This document shows positions 12,334 through 23,747 of a DNA stretch of 64,000 bases, piece by piece. Where the stretch lies: contig OX637801.1 in NCBI GenBank assembly GCA_951802425.1, forward strand, positions 992,001-1,056,000, read 5' to 3'. A program made the translations under genes and the position numbers. The DNA comes from Clavaria fumosa (Eukaryota > Basidiomycota > Agaricomycetes > Agaricales > Clavariaceae). The notes under the pieces were generated by a model. The model worked only from the letters and a program-made list of their open reading frames with translations. It ran no database searches and had not been told where the DNA came from. Positions within the stretch are counted from its first letter, which is position 1; the number at the start of each line of letters is the position of its first letter.

Positions 12334-12879
12334 TCAATGGTGCACGGCCCATTCCTCTTGTATGATTGGTTCGGGTGGCAGTGGGATTTCGAATCGTATG
12401 CACGAGCTCCAGGAGTTGAGCCATACTTCCACAAGGATGGGGGAGGCGTGTAGGATGTGTCGCTGCTGCTCGAATTGGAGTCCTAGCAGCTCGGTCCACA
12501 TGGCATGGCTAAAGCTAACGCTGAGCCGCTCTGCCATCCTTCGAAGCCACACGTCATCCTCAGGCTCGAGGAGTTGCCTGTTCTGTCAGAATTGTGGTAT
12601 CCATGCTGGGGGGTCATCCGACATAAGCAGGGGAGGGTCCAATCCTAGGGTTTGGTGTGCTTGGGGAATGCGGACCGCATCCAGGATGTGGCGCATGTGG
12701 GCAGTGGTGCCAGGGGAAGACAGCAGGCCCTCGAGTGCGGTGGGTGCGGGTCGTTGACGCGTAGTCTCCGGAGGTGGTGGGCGCAGCAGACGATTTGGCC
12801 ATCCTGCAGCCTGGCGGGCGAAGTACGGCAGTCCCGGGGTTCCGTGGCATGGAGTCTGAGGTGTGCGGTCAGGGGGCAT
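12334..12879 (-). pseudogene. ORF3 of gypsy D, between pol and 3' LTR (sense strand)
   Basis: An ATG at 12879 lies 118 bp after the pol stop. The frame runs about 181 codons to 12334 with one TGA at 12586-12588. After the TGA it continues LLEPEDDVWLRRMAERLSV and FSHAMWTELLG, which look like genuine protein. I do not recognise a domain. It is encoded in the same direction as pol, unlike the extra ORF of the A/B/C/F family. The rest of the interval to 12105 has only overlapping Pro/Thr/His-rich frames that I cannot support. Confidence 0.45.
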
Positions 12880-12996
12880 GGTGGAGTGGGTTCAGGTGAG
12901 ACGGTTTATGGAGGGAGAGGAAGGGGGATTCGATGAATGATGTTGTTTGCGGCTTTAAGTGTTGTCTTCTTTCAGGGTTGTAGGGCATGTGATTGT

Positions 12997-15900
12997 TTAA
13001 ACAAAAGACACCGTGAGAGAGCATGCAGCCTGTGGGTGTTTGTGGTGGAAGTCTGCGATGGCCTCGGCTGCGTCTTTCAGGTTCCCCTTTGGCTCCCATG
13101 TGTTATCTTCATGGGGATAACCTGCCCACTTTACCAGGTATTGTAGCTTTCGTCTATGTTTCTGGCTCTTCAATACTTCCTCCACGTCGTATTGTAGATG
13201 ATTGTCGATCAGCTTGGGAGGCAGGCGTCTGTCCGGGGTTTGGTTAGGGAACTTCCCTTCTATATATGGTGTAAGCAGTGCTTCATTGAAGACTGGGTGA
13301 ATTTTCCACATAGCCAGCAGGTTGAGTCGATAGGCGGCCAGTCCTACTTTTTCTACCACTATGAAGGGGCCAACTCTTCTGTCTGTGAGTTTTTCGGATG
13401 GTCTTTCCATGTTCAGGTTTGTAGCATCTAGCCAGACCAGGCTCCCCTTTTTATAGTCAAGTGTTTTTTTGTTTTTGTGTTTGTCATAGGTGGTTTTCAT
13501 GTATTGTGCAGCTTTTTCCATGGCTTTCTTCGCATTTTCTCTGGCTTTTTGTAGTTTTGCAGTGAAGTCAGAGGCTTCTGGGGTGTGTGGTGTATCGGGC
13601 AGGCTGATGTCTCCCATGCGAGGGTGGAATCCATAATTTAGGTAGAAGGGGCTATACTTGGTGGTGGAATGTTGTTGGTTGTTCAGGGCAAACTCTGCTG
13701 TGGGTAACCAGTCCGACCAGTCGTCTTGCATGAAATCAATGTACGAGCGTAAGTATATTTCGATTTCTTGGTTCATTCTTTCAGTCTGTCCATTGGTCTG
13801 TGGGTGGTAGGCCGTACTTGGGTTTCCTTTTATGCTGATGATTCTGTAGAACTCTTCCATGAAGTTTGAAACAAATTGGGATCTGCAGTCACTTATTACT
13901 TTACAGGGCACTCCATGGCTGCGAAGCACTCGGTCTCGTAGTATTTTAGCTGCTCCCAGTGCTGTGAGTTTCGTATCAGTGGCCTCCAGCAGGGTCATCT
14001 TTGTTAGCTTGTCGCATATCACGAGAATGGTGTTGTGCATAGCAGATTTCGAAAAAGGTCCAATGAGGTCCCAAGTAATCATGTGCCATGGGGAAGGTGG
14101 TATGGCATGTGGGTGTGGGGGTGCACGTCGCTTCGTACAGTCGGGTTTCGTCCTTTGGCATTTCTCACAACCAACTACGTATTCCATCACATCCTCTTTC
14201 ATTCCTGGCCATGTGAATTGTTGGGCAACACTCTCCAAGGTCTTTTCGGGTCCAGGGTGTCCCCCAAGTGGAGAGTCATGTAATTCCATTAAGACTTTGT
14301 GTATCAGACTTTGGGGTACCCAGACTTTATTCTCATGTCTGAAGAGTCTGTCTGGGCCTTTTTTGTAGGGTATCGTTTTTGGTGGTATGGTGTTTGCATG
14401 TGTTTCCAATAATAGTTGATCAATGGTTGGTTCAGGGATCAGCAGCATGGCAAGGCAGTGGGTTGGGAAAACTTGCACCATAGGTTTCTCATATTTGTTT
14501 GTCCCCTCCCAGTGGTCAGGGTGTCGGGACAGCGCATCAGCTTTCATGTTCATTTTTCCCAGTTTATATTTTACTTCAAAATTGAAGCATTGCAGTTTTG
14601 AGTGCCATTGTGTTTGTCTGGGGTTAAGTTTTTGGCTTTTCTGGAAATATTGAAGGTTGGCATGGTCAGTGTGGATTTTGAAGGGCTCCTTGATGCCTAA
14701 TAAGTAATGAAGCCATTCTTCTAATCCTCTGATAATCGCTAAGAACTCTTTATTGTATGTCGTATAATTCATCTCTGCCAGGGAGAAGCTTTTTGAAATG
14801 AAGTCTACTGGTTGCCAGACACCATCGGGTTGTTGTTGCGACAGTACTCCCCCAGTGGCGTAGTTACTTGCATCCACCTCCATTTTCCATTTGTCCTTGT
14901 CTTGTGGGATTGCCAGTACTACGTCACTTTGCAAAATCTCAATCAAACACCTCCAGGCACATTCCTGTCAATCTGTCCAGATGTACGGTGTGTTGTCACT
15001 CAAGAGTTCGTAGAGGGGTTTGGCAATAGTGGCAAATCCTTGTATGAATCTCCGAAAACAGTTCAGCAGTCCAATTCCTCGTTGTAGCACGTGTTTGTCC
15101 TTTGGCACAGGCCAATCGGCTATCCCTTTGCATTTCTTTGGTGAGTGTCAAATATTCCCCTTCGAAACCAATAGTCCTAAGAATGTGACCTCCGACTGCT
15201 CCAGTTTACATTTTGACTCTTGGACGCAGATGTCGTTTTCTTGTAGTACCTTGAATACTCCATGTAGCAGGCGTCAGTGTTCTTCTAGCATTTCTGTTGC
15301 GATAAGGATGTCATTGATATACACGAATGCCTTCCCGGTGTCGAGCAGCATGTGTAGGATATAATTCATTCTCCATTGGAAGACCGATGGGGCATTCATC
15401 AGCCCAAATTGCATCACTGTGGGCCATACCATGCCGTATTTCGTAATGATTGCAGCGTACTTCTGTGCCCATTTGGCCATTGCAACATTCCAGTAGCCCC
15501 ACTCTACATCGAGGCTTGTAAATACTTCAGCCTTCTTTAGACTTGCTACGGTTTCATCAATCCTAGGCAAGGGGTAGATATCCTTGACGCAAAAAGAGTT
15601 GAGGTGTTTGTAATCGATGATAGGCCGTAGTTTGTCCCCTTCGTCTTTGAAGAAGATAGGACTTACAAAGTCCGACTCTCCCCATACTAGCCAGCCATTT
15701 TCCAGGTTTTCTTTGAGCCATGCTTTTAAGGCTTCGTCCTCTCTGTTGGTAAGTGGATAGACTTTTGAATGCAGGAAGCCAGGGTTGTTTTTGAATTTGA
15801 CTTCGTAATTGATTCCAGGCAGGGATTTGGGTAGCTTCTGACCGGTCTTTCCTGCAAACACCTGGGGGTACAACACTTTCCAATTGGGTGTGATCATCGT

Positions 15901-16217
15901 ATCATGTAGATTCCGAAATCCGTAGCTGTAATCCACAATGTGGCAGTCCTTTTTCTTGCATTTGTCAAAGTGGATGCATTTCTCAAACCATCGGATTCTG
16001 GGATTATGGTACTGAAGCCAGTCATGTCCTAAGATTGCTGCATGGCTGCTAACTCATCCCAGTAAGAACTGCTTGACTTCCACATGGCCTCCGATGTTGA
16101 GGCGTAGGGTTACTGAGTGTCTAAAAGCTCCACAAGCATTTGTGGTCCCATCAATGTTCTTGAAGATTATGGGTGTGTCGAGTTTTGTGAGATTCATCCT
16201 TTTACTGAGGGCCCATC
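12997..16217 (-). pseudogene. pol: Gypsy chromovirus D: protease remnant, RT, RNase H, integrase, chromodomain
   Basis: All parts share one minus frame. A protease remnant (NIDGTTNACG, then LGHDWLQYHNPRI) lies at 16217-15990. Reverse transcriptase covers 15936-15274 with DKLRPIIDYKHLN and a catalytic box reading YIND instead of the usual Y-x-DD. RNase H (MEVDASNYATGGVLS) starts the 14946-12997 block. Integrase follows with an HHCC-type zinc region (CEKCQRTKPDC), the D,D,E core with AYHPQTNGQTERMNQE, and a C-terminal chromodomain (LQYLVKWAGYPHEDNTWEP). TGA stops at 16054-16056 and 15274-15276 and two more before 14946 break it. Gag and the 5' LTR are missing: at 16218 the sequence switches to the LTR of element B. 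With the mutated RT box it is inactive. Confidence 0.9.
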
Positions 16218-16321
16218 TGTTACGACCCCATCTGCTTGCATAAGCATGATCCCCGCTCTGGACTCCGGGCTCCGTACCAACTCCGATCTGCTCTGCCATA
16301 ACTCCATGCACTCCGCTCCGC
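16218..16321 (+). repeat. B 5' LTR, piece 1
   Basis: First 104 bp of the B 5' LTR (TGTTACGACCCC...), cut at 16321 by the insertion of a reverse-oriented solo LTR. Confidence 0.8.
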
Positions 16322-17043
16322 TGTCACGATCCCAACAAGGTTAGCAGCGAAGGGGTTAGCGGAACGGAGCGGAGATATTCTATCGGAGTCCAGTCGGAGT
16401 CCGATATCGGTGAAACGGAGAAGTAAACAAGAGGGAGGAGACTTATGGGACTGCGGCCTCAACATATGTGTTGTGCCACCACGTATATACTTGTCCCTAT
16501 TTATCAAACAAGAACAATACCTAAGAGAGAATCAGAACATAAGTCAAACTCCGAAGTGATCAGAGTCTGTCGGAGTGGTCGGGGTTGGTCAGATGACGTG
16601 GAGAACATCGAGGACGATGAGGACAAAAGCTCAGAGATGTTTTTGGAATCAAGAGACATTATATTCGAACTGAGGAGCAGGGAGATACAGGTGGAAACTT
16701 ATACTGCAAGGACAGAGTATAGGAGTAATGTGAAACAATGTACTTATCAAATTACTAGGAGAGTTTCACCACTTGTGCCTGTGCAATTTTCATGGAACAA
16801 AGAAACAACAACAAAAAAGCGACTCCCATGGGTCAAGGGTATCCTCTCAATGGTAAACAGAATGAGGGGATGGAGGGAGAAGGTTCTGGAACGAAGTCCG
16901 AATGGTCCGAAGGCTGGCGGAGTGAAGTCCGATGAAGGTGTAGAGCAGAGCGCACGGAGTTACGGTGGAGTGGATCGGAGTTGGTAAGGAGCTCGGAGTC
17001 CGGAGCAGGGGTCGTGCTTATGCAAGTGGATGGGGTCGTAACA
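16322..17043 (-). repeat. Solo LTR of the A family, inserted in the B 5' LTR (722 bp)
   Basis: It runs from TGTCACGATCCC to GGGGTCGTAACA on the plus strand, so it is a complete reverse-oriented LTR, exactly as long as both LTRs of element A. It is flanked by TCCGC (16317-16321) and TCTGC (17044-17048), a 5-bp target duplication with one C to T change at a CpG. No internal element sequence is attached. Confidence 0.85.
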
Positions 17044-17152
17044 TCTGCGCCTTCTTCGGACTTCACTCCACCGGCCTTTGGATCATTCAGACTTCATTCT
17101 AGAACCTTCTCCCTCCATCCCCTCATTCTGTTTACCATTGAGAGGATACCCT
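17044..17152 (+). repeat. B 5' LTR, piece 2
   Basis: Continues the B LTR after the solo LTR (TCTGCGCCTTCTTCGG...) up to the left target duplication GATACCCT of the MITE. Confidence 0.8.
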
Positions 17153-17607
17153 TAGTGAATGGCATGGGTAACCCACGGGTAAATTTGACTGTACCCCCAC
17201 CTGCACCTGACAGTACCCTTACCCATGGGTATGGGTCCACTAAACTGCCGGGTACAGGTACAGGTTTGTACTTCTAACTACGCTATGCACAAATACAATG
17301 GTGTCCCACCCATCTGCCATCTCCTCCTCATCTCCTTCAACTTCAGCCAGTACTGTGACACCCATAACATCATTGTCCTTCACTAGACCTAACTTACTCC
17401 ACATGCCAATGCAAATCAATGCCCAAGTTGACTGAGCTGACAGCCAAATCTGGACATGTGACAATAGGATCCACACTGACTGGCTACCCATGTACCCCTA
17501 TGAAGGGTACAGGTTTTGGAAGGGTCCAGAAACCATTACCCATACCCGCACCTACCCGTACCCATGAAGAAAACCCGTGTGGGTACCAATACCCACGCAA
17601 TTCACTA
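17153..17607. mobile_element. hAT-type MITE 1 (455 bp), 8-bp target duplication
   Basis: The left end reads TAGTGAATGGCATGGGTA and the right end, reverse-complemented, TAGTGAATTGCGTGGGTA. Both flanks are GATACCCT (17145-17152 and 17608-17615), a perfect 8-bp direct duplication. TIRs beginning TAG and an 8-bp duplication are the hallmarks of hAT elements. The interior is rich in GGGTACC and TACCCGTACCC words and has no transposase, so it would need an enzyme in trans. The B 3' LTR gives the uninterrupted site. Confidence 0.9.
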
Positions 17608-17840
17608 GATACCCTTGACCCATGGGAGTTGTTTTTTTGTTGTTGTTTCATGAAAATTGCACAGGCACATGTGGTGAAACTCTCCTAGTAATTTGATATT
17701 GTACATTGTTTCATATTACTCCTATACTCTGTCCTTGCAGTATAAGTTTCCACCTGTATCTCCCTGCTCCTCAGTTCGAATATTAACGTCTCTGACCCCC
17801 AAACGTCTCTGAGCTTTCGTCCTCATCGTTCTCAACATTC
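17608..17840 (+). repeat. B 5' LTR, piece 3
   Basis: Continues the B LTR from the right copy of GATACCCT through GTCTCTGACCCCCAAAC to CATTC, where element A begins. Confidence 0.8.
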
Positions 17841-18562
17841 TGTTACGACCCCATCCACTTGCATAAGCACGACCCCCACTCCGGACTCTGAGCTCCTTAC
17901 CAACTCCGATCCGCTCCACCGTAACTCCGTGCGCTCTGCTCCGCACCTTCATCGGACTTCACTCTGCTGGCCTTCGGACTGTTCGGACTTCGTTCCAGAA
18001 CCTTCTCCCTCCATCCCCTCATTCTGTTTACCATTGAGAGGATACCCTTGACCCATGGGAGTGACTTTTTTGTTGTTGTTTCTTTGTTCCATGAAAATTG
18101 CACAGGCACAAGTGGTGAAACTCTCCTAGTAATTTGATAAGTACATTGTTTCACATTACTCCTATACTCTGTCCTTGCAGTATAAGTTTCCACCTGTATC
18201 TCCCTGCTCCTCAGTTCGAATATAATGTCTCTTGATTCCAAAAACATCTCTGAGCTTTCGTCCTCATCGTCCTCGACATTCTCCACATCATCTGACCAAC
18301 CCCGACCACTCCGACGGACTCTGATCACTTCGGAGTTTGACTTACATTCTGATTCTCTCTTAGGTATTGTTCTTGTTTGATAAATAGGGACAAGTATATA
18401 TGTGGTGGCACAACACATACGTTGAGGCCGCAGTCCCATAAGTCTCCTCCCTCTTGTTTACTTCTCCGTTTCACTGATATCGGACTCTGACCGGACTCCG
18501 ATAGAATATCTCCACTCTGTTCTGCTAACCCCTTCGCCACTAACCTTGTTGGGATCATGACA
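17841..18562 (+). repeat. 5' LTR of element A (722 bp)
   Basis: TGTTACGACC to GGGATCATGACA. AAATAGGGACAAGTATATATG at about 18385-18405 holds a TATA-like core. The sequence right after the LTR (GTATATTTGAACTTCAAACC) does not start with TGG, so it is not an ordinary tRNA primer site. It contains the palindrome TTTGAACTTCAAA. Confidence 0.9.
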
Positions 18563-18602
18563 GTATATTTGAACTTCAAACCTCATATATACAAACTTAA
18601 CA

Positions 18603-19778
18603 ATGCCTACTACACATTCCGGTGCTCGACTTCCACCTCCTGTTGCCGACGACGTCAACATTCCAGAACTGGCCGACAATACTCCGACTCTGAGTGTGTC
18701 CGGACCTCCGGACCACGATGAAGAGTCAGATCCCTCGGTCACTGACGACGACGACGAGCTAAATGAACCTCCGACATCTCAAGCCGAACGCGAACTAACT
18801 CTGGCATGTCTCCTTCAGAAGATCATTGACACCAACAAGCACCTGGAGACGGTTAAACCACAAGACCCTGATACCTTCGATGGCTCAGACACTAAAAAGT
18901 TGAAAAGCTTCTTGTTCCAATGCCAATTGAACTTCCTTGATTGCCCTAGAGCATTCAAATCTGATTCTCATAAGGTATGCTATGTCCTTTCCTTTCTCCG
19001 GGGCTTCGCCCTGGAATGGTTTGAACCAATGATCCTGGATGGCGAAGGCCATCCAGTCCTTTCGAACTATAAGATGTTCGTTGCTCAACTTACAGAGAAC
19101 TTTGGTCCTTACGACGCGATCCGTGAGGCGGAGTTCGAACTCGAATGCCTCCGGATGCGTGAGGACCAGAAGTTGACGAAATATACCATTTTGTTCAACA
19201 GATTCGCGTCCATTGTCCATTGGGATGAATATGTGTTGCAGCGGCAGTTCTACAAAGGACTTGCCAGCCACATCAAGGACGAACTGGCCTGCGTTAACTG
19301 CACGGACATGCTCCGTGGACTCCATGAGCAAGCCAGTGCAATCGATGGTCGTTATTGGGCTTGGCAGCAGGAGATCTCTTGGGACTCCGTTAAGGCTCCG
19401 ACGCCTAACAACACCATCAAAAAGGAGACTTCGGATAATTCCAAGTCCCCAAACACTTCCGGCGCTAATAACAAGCCCGAGAAACCATCGGAAAAGCGTC
19501 CGGTGAACTCCGGTTCGACTTCCGGAAACTCCGTTCCAAAGGCCGCTGAGGGCTCCGATAACTCCAGTAGCCCCAGCGACACAAAGAAAGCTCATCTGGG
19601 TCAGGATGGAAAACTGACCCCAGAGGAACACCAACAGTGTTTCGATAATAATCTGTGCCTATTCTGTGGAATAGCAGGCCACAAAGCCAACAAGTGTCAT
19701 AAGCAGACCTTGCGGGCCAGTGCCAGCACTGCATGAATCACCTCCAACGGAGATGACTCCGTGCCAAAAAAAGATTGA
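18603..19778 (+). pseudogene. gag: Gag of element A
   Basis: ATG at 18603, 40 bp after the LTR. The first 60 residues are acidic. The capsid-like region holds DTFDGSDTKKLKSFLFQCQLNF and the FAPDAIREAEFELE-like segment, as in Retrotrans_gag domains of chromoviruses. A Ser/Pro/Asn/Lys-rich linker leads to a CCHC knuckle CLFCGIAGHKANKC at about 19650-19695. The frame has a premature TGA at 19734-19736. Past it, the frame continues to its natural TGA at 19776-19778, right after a run of seven A that marks the pol frameshift. In copy B the same frame is open at the first position. The protein would bind and package element RNA. Confidence 0.85.
19766..19772 (+). promoter_or_regulatory. Candidate -1 ribosomal frameshift site between gag and pol (A)
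   Basis: Seven A in a row, in the gag frame read as A AAA AAA, followed by GAT TGA. Slippage by -1 on the two Lys codons avoids the gag stop at 19776-19778 and enters the pol frame at AGA TTG AGC AGC. The arrangement is the same in copy B. Confidence 0.6.
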
Positions 19779-22700
19779 GCAGCCCAGAGAGCACAGTACG
19801 ACTCTCCGGCTGCTCCGACTCCGATCGTACTAAACCTATACCCGATACCCTTTCCTTTCATCGTTCCCTTTCCCTTCTTGCCTCCTCTCCTTTTATTTCT
19901 TCTCCGTTCAAAGCAATGATAGACTCTGGCGCTGAACTTTGTTTCATTGATGCCAAATTTGCTTCTCGTTTCCGTCTTCCGAAAACTCCGGTGACCCCTC
20001 GGGAGGTCGTTTTTATTAACGGGACCACTTCCATATGGGTTACCGAAGCGGTCTGGTTATCCATTCGGCTCTCTGCCATGGATCCGACCGACGTCTTGTT
20101 TGTAGTTACCAATCTTGATCCCTCTAGTGATGTGATCTTGGGAATGAATTGGCTGTTCCAAAACAACCCGCTGGTTGACTGGACTACTGGCCAGATAAAA
20201 CCCAGACCATCTACGAATGAGAAAAAATCTCCGAAATCTGATCCGGAGGGTGCACCGGCCAGCACTCTTCATTCTGTCCCTCTGTCCACCTCTGTCCCTC
20301 TGTCTGTCTCCGCTCCATGCACTCCGGTTCAAATGTTGTCTGCAGTGACTCTGAACCAAGCCCAGACTCCGTCTCCATCTCTGCTTCTGTCTCCGTCTTT
20401 GACTCCATCTCTGACCTTTCCGTCTACTCCGTCTCTCCAGGAGACACCCAAGGTTTCCTTTGTGAATGCTGCTGCATTCGCCATGGCTTGTGGACTTCAC
20501 AGGTCCCAAGTCTTTGGCATGACGTTGTCGAGCAAGTCCGTGCATGTGGCCTCCGCTTCATTCAACGTTCCTGACACCACCCCCCAGGATCTCCTGTCCA
20601 TCCCGGAGGAGTACAGGGACTTTCCAGATGTCTTCAGTAAAAAGAAGGCAGACACCATTGCTCCGCATCGACCGTATGATCTAAAAATCAACCTGCTGGA
20701 TGGCCAATCCCCTCCGCCAGGTGCAGTCTATTCTCTGTTGCAGTCCGAACTCAGCGAACTCCGCGAGTTTCTGGACGAACACCTCTGCATCGGATTTATC
20801 CGTCCGAGCCGTTCTCTGCACGGAGCACCTGTGCTCTTTGTCTGGAAGAAGAACGGAACGCTCTGATTATGCATTGATTTCCATGGTCTCAATAAATTGA
20901 CTAAAAAGGACCGTTATCTGCTTCCACTGACTAAAGATCTTCTCGATGTTCCAGGAAAAGCCTGAATCTATACAAAACTTGACCTCCGACACACATATCA
21001 CCTGGTCCATATCGCTGAGGGTGACGAATGGAAGACCGCATTCCGCACCCGATATGGATCCTTTGAATGGTGTGTGATGCCTTTCGGGCTCACAAATGCG
21101 CCCACCACATTCCAGCACTTTATGAATGACATATTCTCTGACCTTCTCAACACGTTCATGGTCGTCTACCTTGACGACATCCTCATTTACTCCGAGGATC
21201 TGAAACAACATGTTGAGCACGTCCGAGAGGTACTCCGAAGGCTCCGGAAGCATGGTCTCTTCCTGAACCCGGCTAAGTGTGAATTTCATGCTGAAACTGT
21301 GGAGTATCTCGGATTTGTTTTATCTCCGTCCAGACTTTCTATGGACACGGCTAAAGTGAAAACTATACAGGACTGGCCGACCCTGCAGAAGGTCAAGGAT
21401 GTCCAGTCCTTCCTTGGGTTCACCAATTTCTACCGCTGCTTCGTCCATGGCTATTCCAAGATCGTCGCTCTGATGAACCGCTTGATGCATAAAAACATCG
21501 AGTGGCAATGGTCCGACGATTGCCAGTCTGCGTTTGACTATCTAAAAACCGCGTTCTCCATGGCTCCGATCCTCTTGCACTTCATTCCTGGAGCTCCGCT
21601 GATAGTCGAAATGGACGCCTCGGACTACGCTGTCGCCACGATACTTTCTACGGTCACCTCCGATGGTGAAGTCCATCCTATCACTTTTCATTCCCGCACC
21701 CTAGGCGTCTCCGAACTGAACTATGACACCCACGATAAGGAACTCCTCACTATATTTGAGGCGTTTACCGCTTGGAGGCACTATCTCGAAGGTTCTGAAA
21801 TTCCAGTCAATGTTGTTACTGACCACAAGAACCTAGAGTACTTCTCCACGGTCCGCTTGCTCACCTGGTGTCAAGCCAGGTGGTCGGAGTTCCTTTCCCA
21901 GTTCAATTTCATAATCCGATTCCGCCCTGGGTGCCTCGGAATGAAACCCGATGCATTGACTAGACATTGGGATGTCTATCCCAAAGAGGGGGATAGCGAC
22001 TATGCCCGTGTTAATCTGCAAAACCTCTGACTGATGTTCTCCAGCGAACAATTGATATCGTCTCTCCGAGCTTCGTCGCTTTATGTACCCACACTCCGCG
22101 CGTTGTTTGTGATTGACAATCATCAACTCCGAGAGGACATCCGGTCTGGACTCTTGCTCGATCCTAGAAGACCTCCGCTCAAACTCCGCGGACCCTAAGT
22201 GGTCCATGGACGACAATGGACTTCTCTGCGAGCGCGGACGGATCTATGTACCGGACGTCAATGACCTCCGACTCCGCGTTTTACGTGCGAGACATGATTA
22301 CCTGCTCGCCGGACATTTCAGTAGGACCAAGACTATGGCCTTGGTCTTCAGGGATTATACCTGGCCGAAACTCCAAGGATTCACATCGGACTTTTGCAAA
22401 TCTTGCATGACTTGTGGTAGGGCGAAAGCCCCTCGGCATAAGCCGTATGGAATGCTCAAGCAGCTACCCATACCCGAGAAACCGTGGAATTCCATTTCGA
22501 TGGATTTCATCAAGCAACTCCCTGAGAGCTCCGGTTTTACCGCAATATTGGTGGTTGTTGATAGGTTTATGAAGCAGGGGATCTTCATCCTGACAACTGA
22601 CGAAGTAAACTCCGCAGGGTTGGCCCATCTATTCGTATTCCACATCTTCTCGAAACATGGAGTTCTGTTGCATGTCACCTCCGATTGCAGCTCCGAGTTC

Positions 22701-23579
22701 ATTTCCCATTTTTTTCACTCGTTGGGTAAAGTCCTGGACATGACTTTACACTTCACCTCCGGATATCATCCAGAGGGCGATGGACAGACGGAGCGGACTA
22801 ACCAGACGTTGGAACAGTACCTCTGTTGTTACTGCAATTACCAGCAGGACAACTGATCGCAGCTTCTGCCCCTCGCCGAGTTTGCCTACAACAATGCCCC
22901 GAGCGCCACCACTGGGGTTTCTCCGTTCTTCGCGAACAAGGGTTATCATCTGAATATCTCGGTATTCCCCGAACGCGAAGTAACTTCGGTCCGTGCCTGA
23001 GAGCTCGCTGTAGACTTGGATCAGCTGCACCAAGAACTCCGTAACCAAATCACCGAAGCGCAGAGTCGCTATCAGGGTCCGGCGGACAAACGTCGGACTC
23101 CGGCACCGGAGTTTAAGGTCGGAAACCGAGTATACATTAAGGCAAAGTTTTTCTGTACGACCAGACCCTCCAAAAAACTCTCCGACAAGTTCCTCGGACC
23201 TTTCGAAATCATCAGAGAGGCCGGTTCGCACTCCTTCATACTCCGACTCCCCAAGGCCATGCAAGCCGTCCACCCCATCTTCCACATTTCCATGCTGGAG
23301 CCAGTCACTCCGAATACAATTCCGAATCGTACCATCACCCCGCCTCCTCTGGTAGAGATCGATGGAGACTTAGAGCACGAAATCTCCGAAGTGCTCAACT
23401 CCAAGATCGACAAACGCCGCACCTGCAAACTCCTATACCTGGTGTGGTGGTCTGGATACAAAGGAACTGATGAGGAAACATCCTGGCTTCCCGCTACGGA
23501 ACTTGTTCATGCCTCCAAGGCCATTTTGGATTTCCACCAAGCTTATCCGAACAAGCCTGGACCTCTCAATACCCTCTAG
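19773..23579 (+). pseudogene. pol: Pol of element A: protease, RT, RNase H, integrase, chromodomain
   Basis: Protease with MIDSGAELCFIDAKF near 19918 and LGMNWLF. Reverse transcriptase with VYLDDILIYSED at about 21165. RNase H with VEMDASDYAVA at about 21605. Integrase with the HHCC region (RHDYLLAGHF to CKSCMTCGRAKAP), core Asp at SMDFIKQLP, and YHPEGDGQTERTNQ. Chromodomain CKLLYLVWWSGYKGTDEETSW at about 23430. The frame is broken by TGA at 20864, 20963, 22028, 22854 and 22998. At the first, second and last of these copy C has CGA. A 17-bp deletion near 22165, shared with C, shifts the frame before integrase. The catalytic motifs remain, but the copy is not autonomous. Confidence 0.9.
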
Positions 23580-23584
23580 ACCTT

Positions 23585-23747
23585 TCTCCGTTCACTCCGA
23601 TACCCCGAAATTTCTCTTATGCTTCTATTTACGTACATTTTCCATTCAATACAATTCTGTCTTTTTTCTCCATTCATTCTGATACCCCGAAATCTCTCTT
23701 ATGCTTCTATTTACGTACATTTTCCATTCAATACAATTCTGTCTTTT
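23585..23747 (+). repeat. 82-bp tandem repeat in the 3' region of element A
   Basis: Two copies of an 82-bp unit (TCTCCATTCACTCCGATACC...CAATACAATTCTGTCTTTT) follow the pol stop. Element E is inserted at the end of the second copy, and a third, diverged copy starts at 29276. Element C has two units at the matching place (about 60840-60690). Confidence 0.8.

Noticed and set aside
16117..16344. 75-codon plus-strand ORF spanning D and the B LTR
   Set aside because: It crosses the D/B junction and has no motif.
17841..18620. Self-priming site in the A-family leader
   Set aside because: The leader after the LTR (TTTGAACTTCAAAC) has no convincing 11-nt complement inside the LTR; only weak partial matches were seen.
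22150..22210. Programmed +1 frameshift between RNase H and integrase in A and C
   Set aside because: Copy B shows a continuous frame there with 17 more bases, so a deletion explains it.
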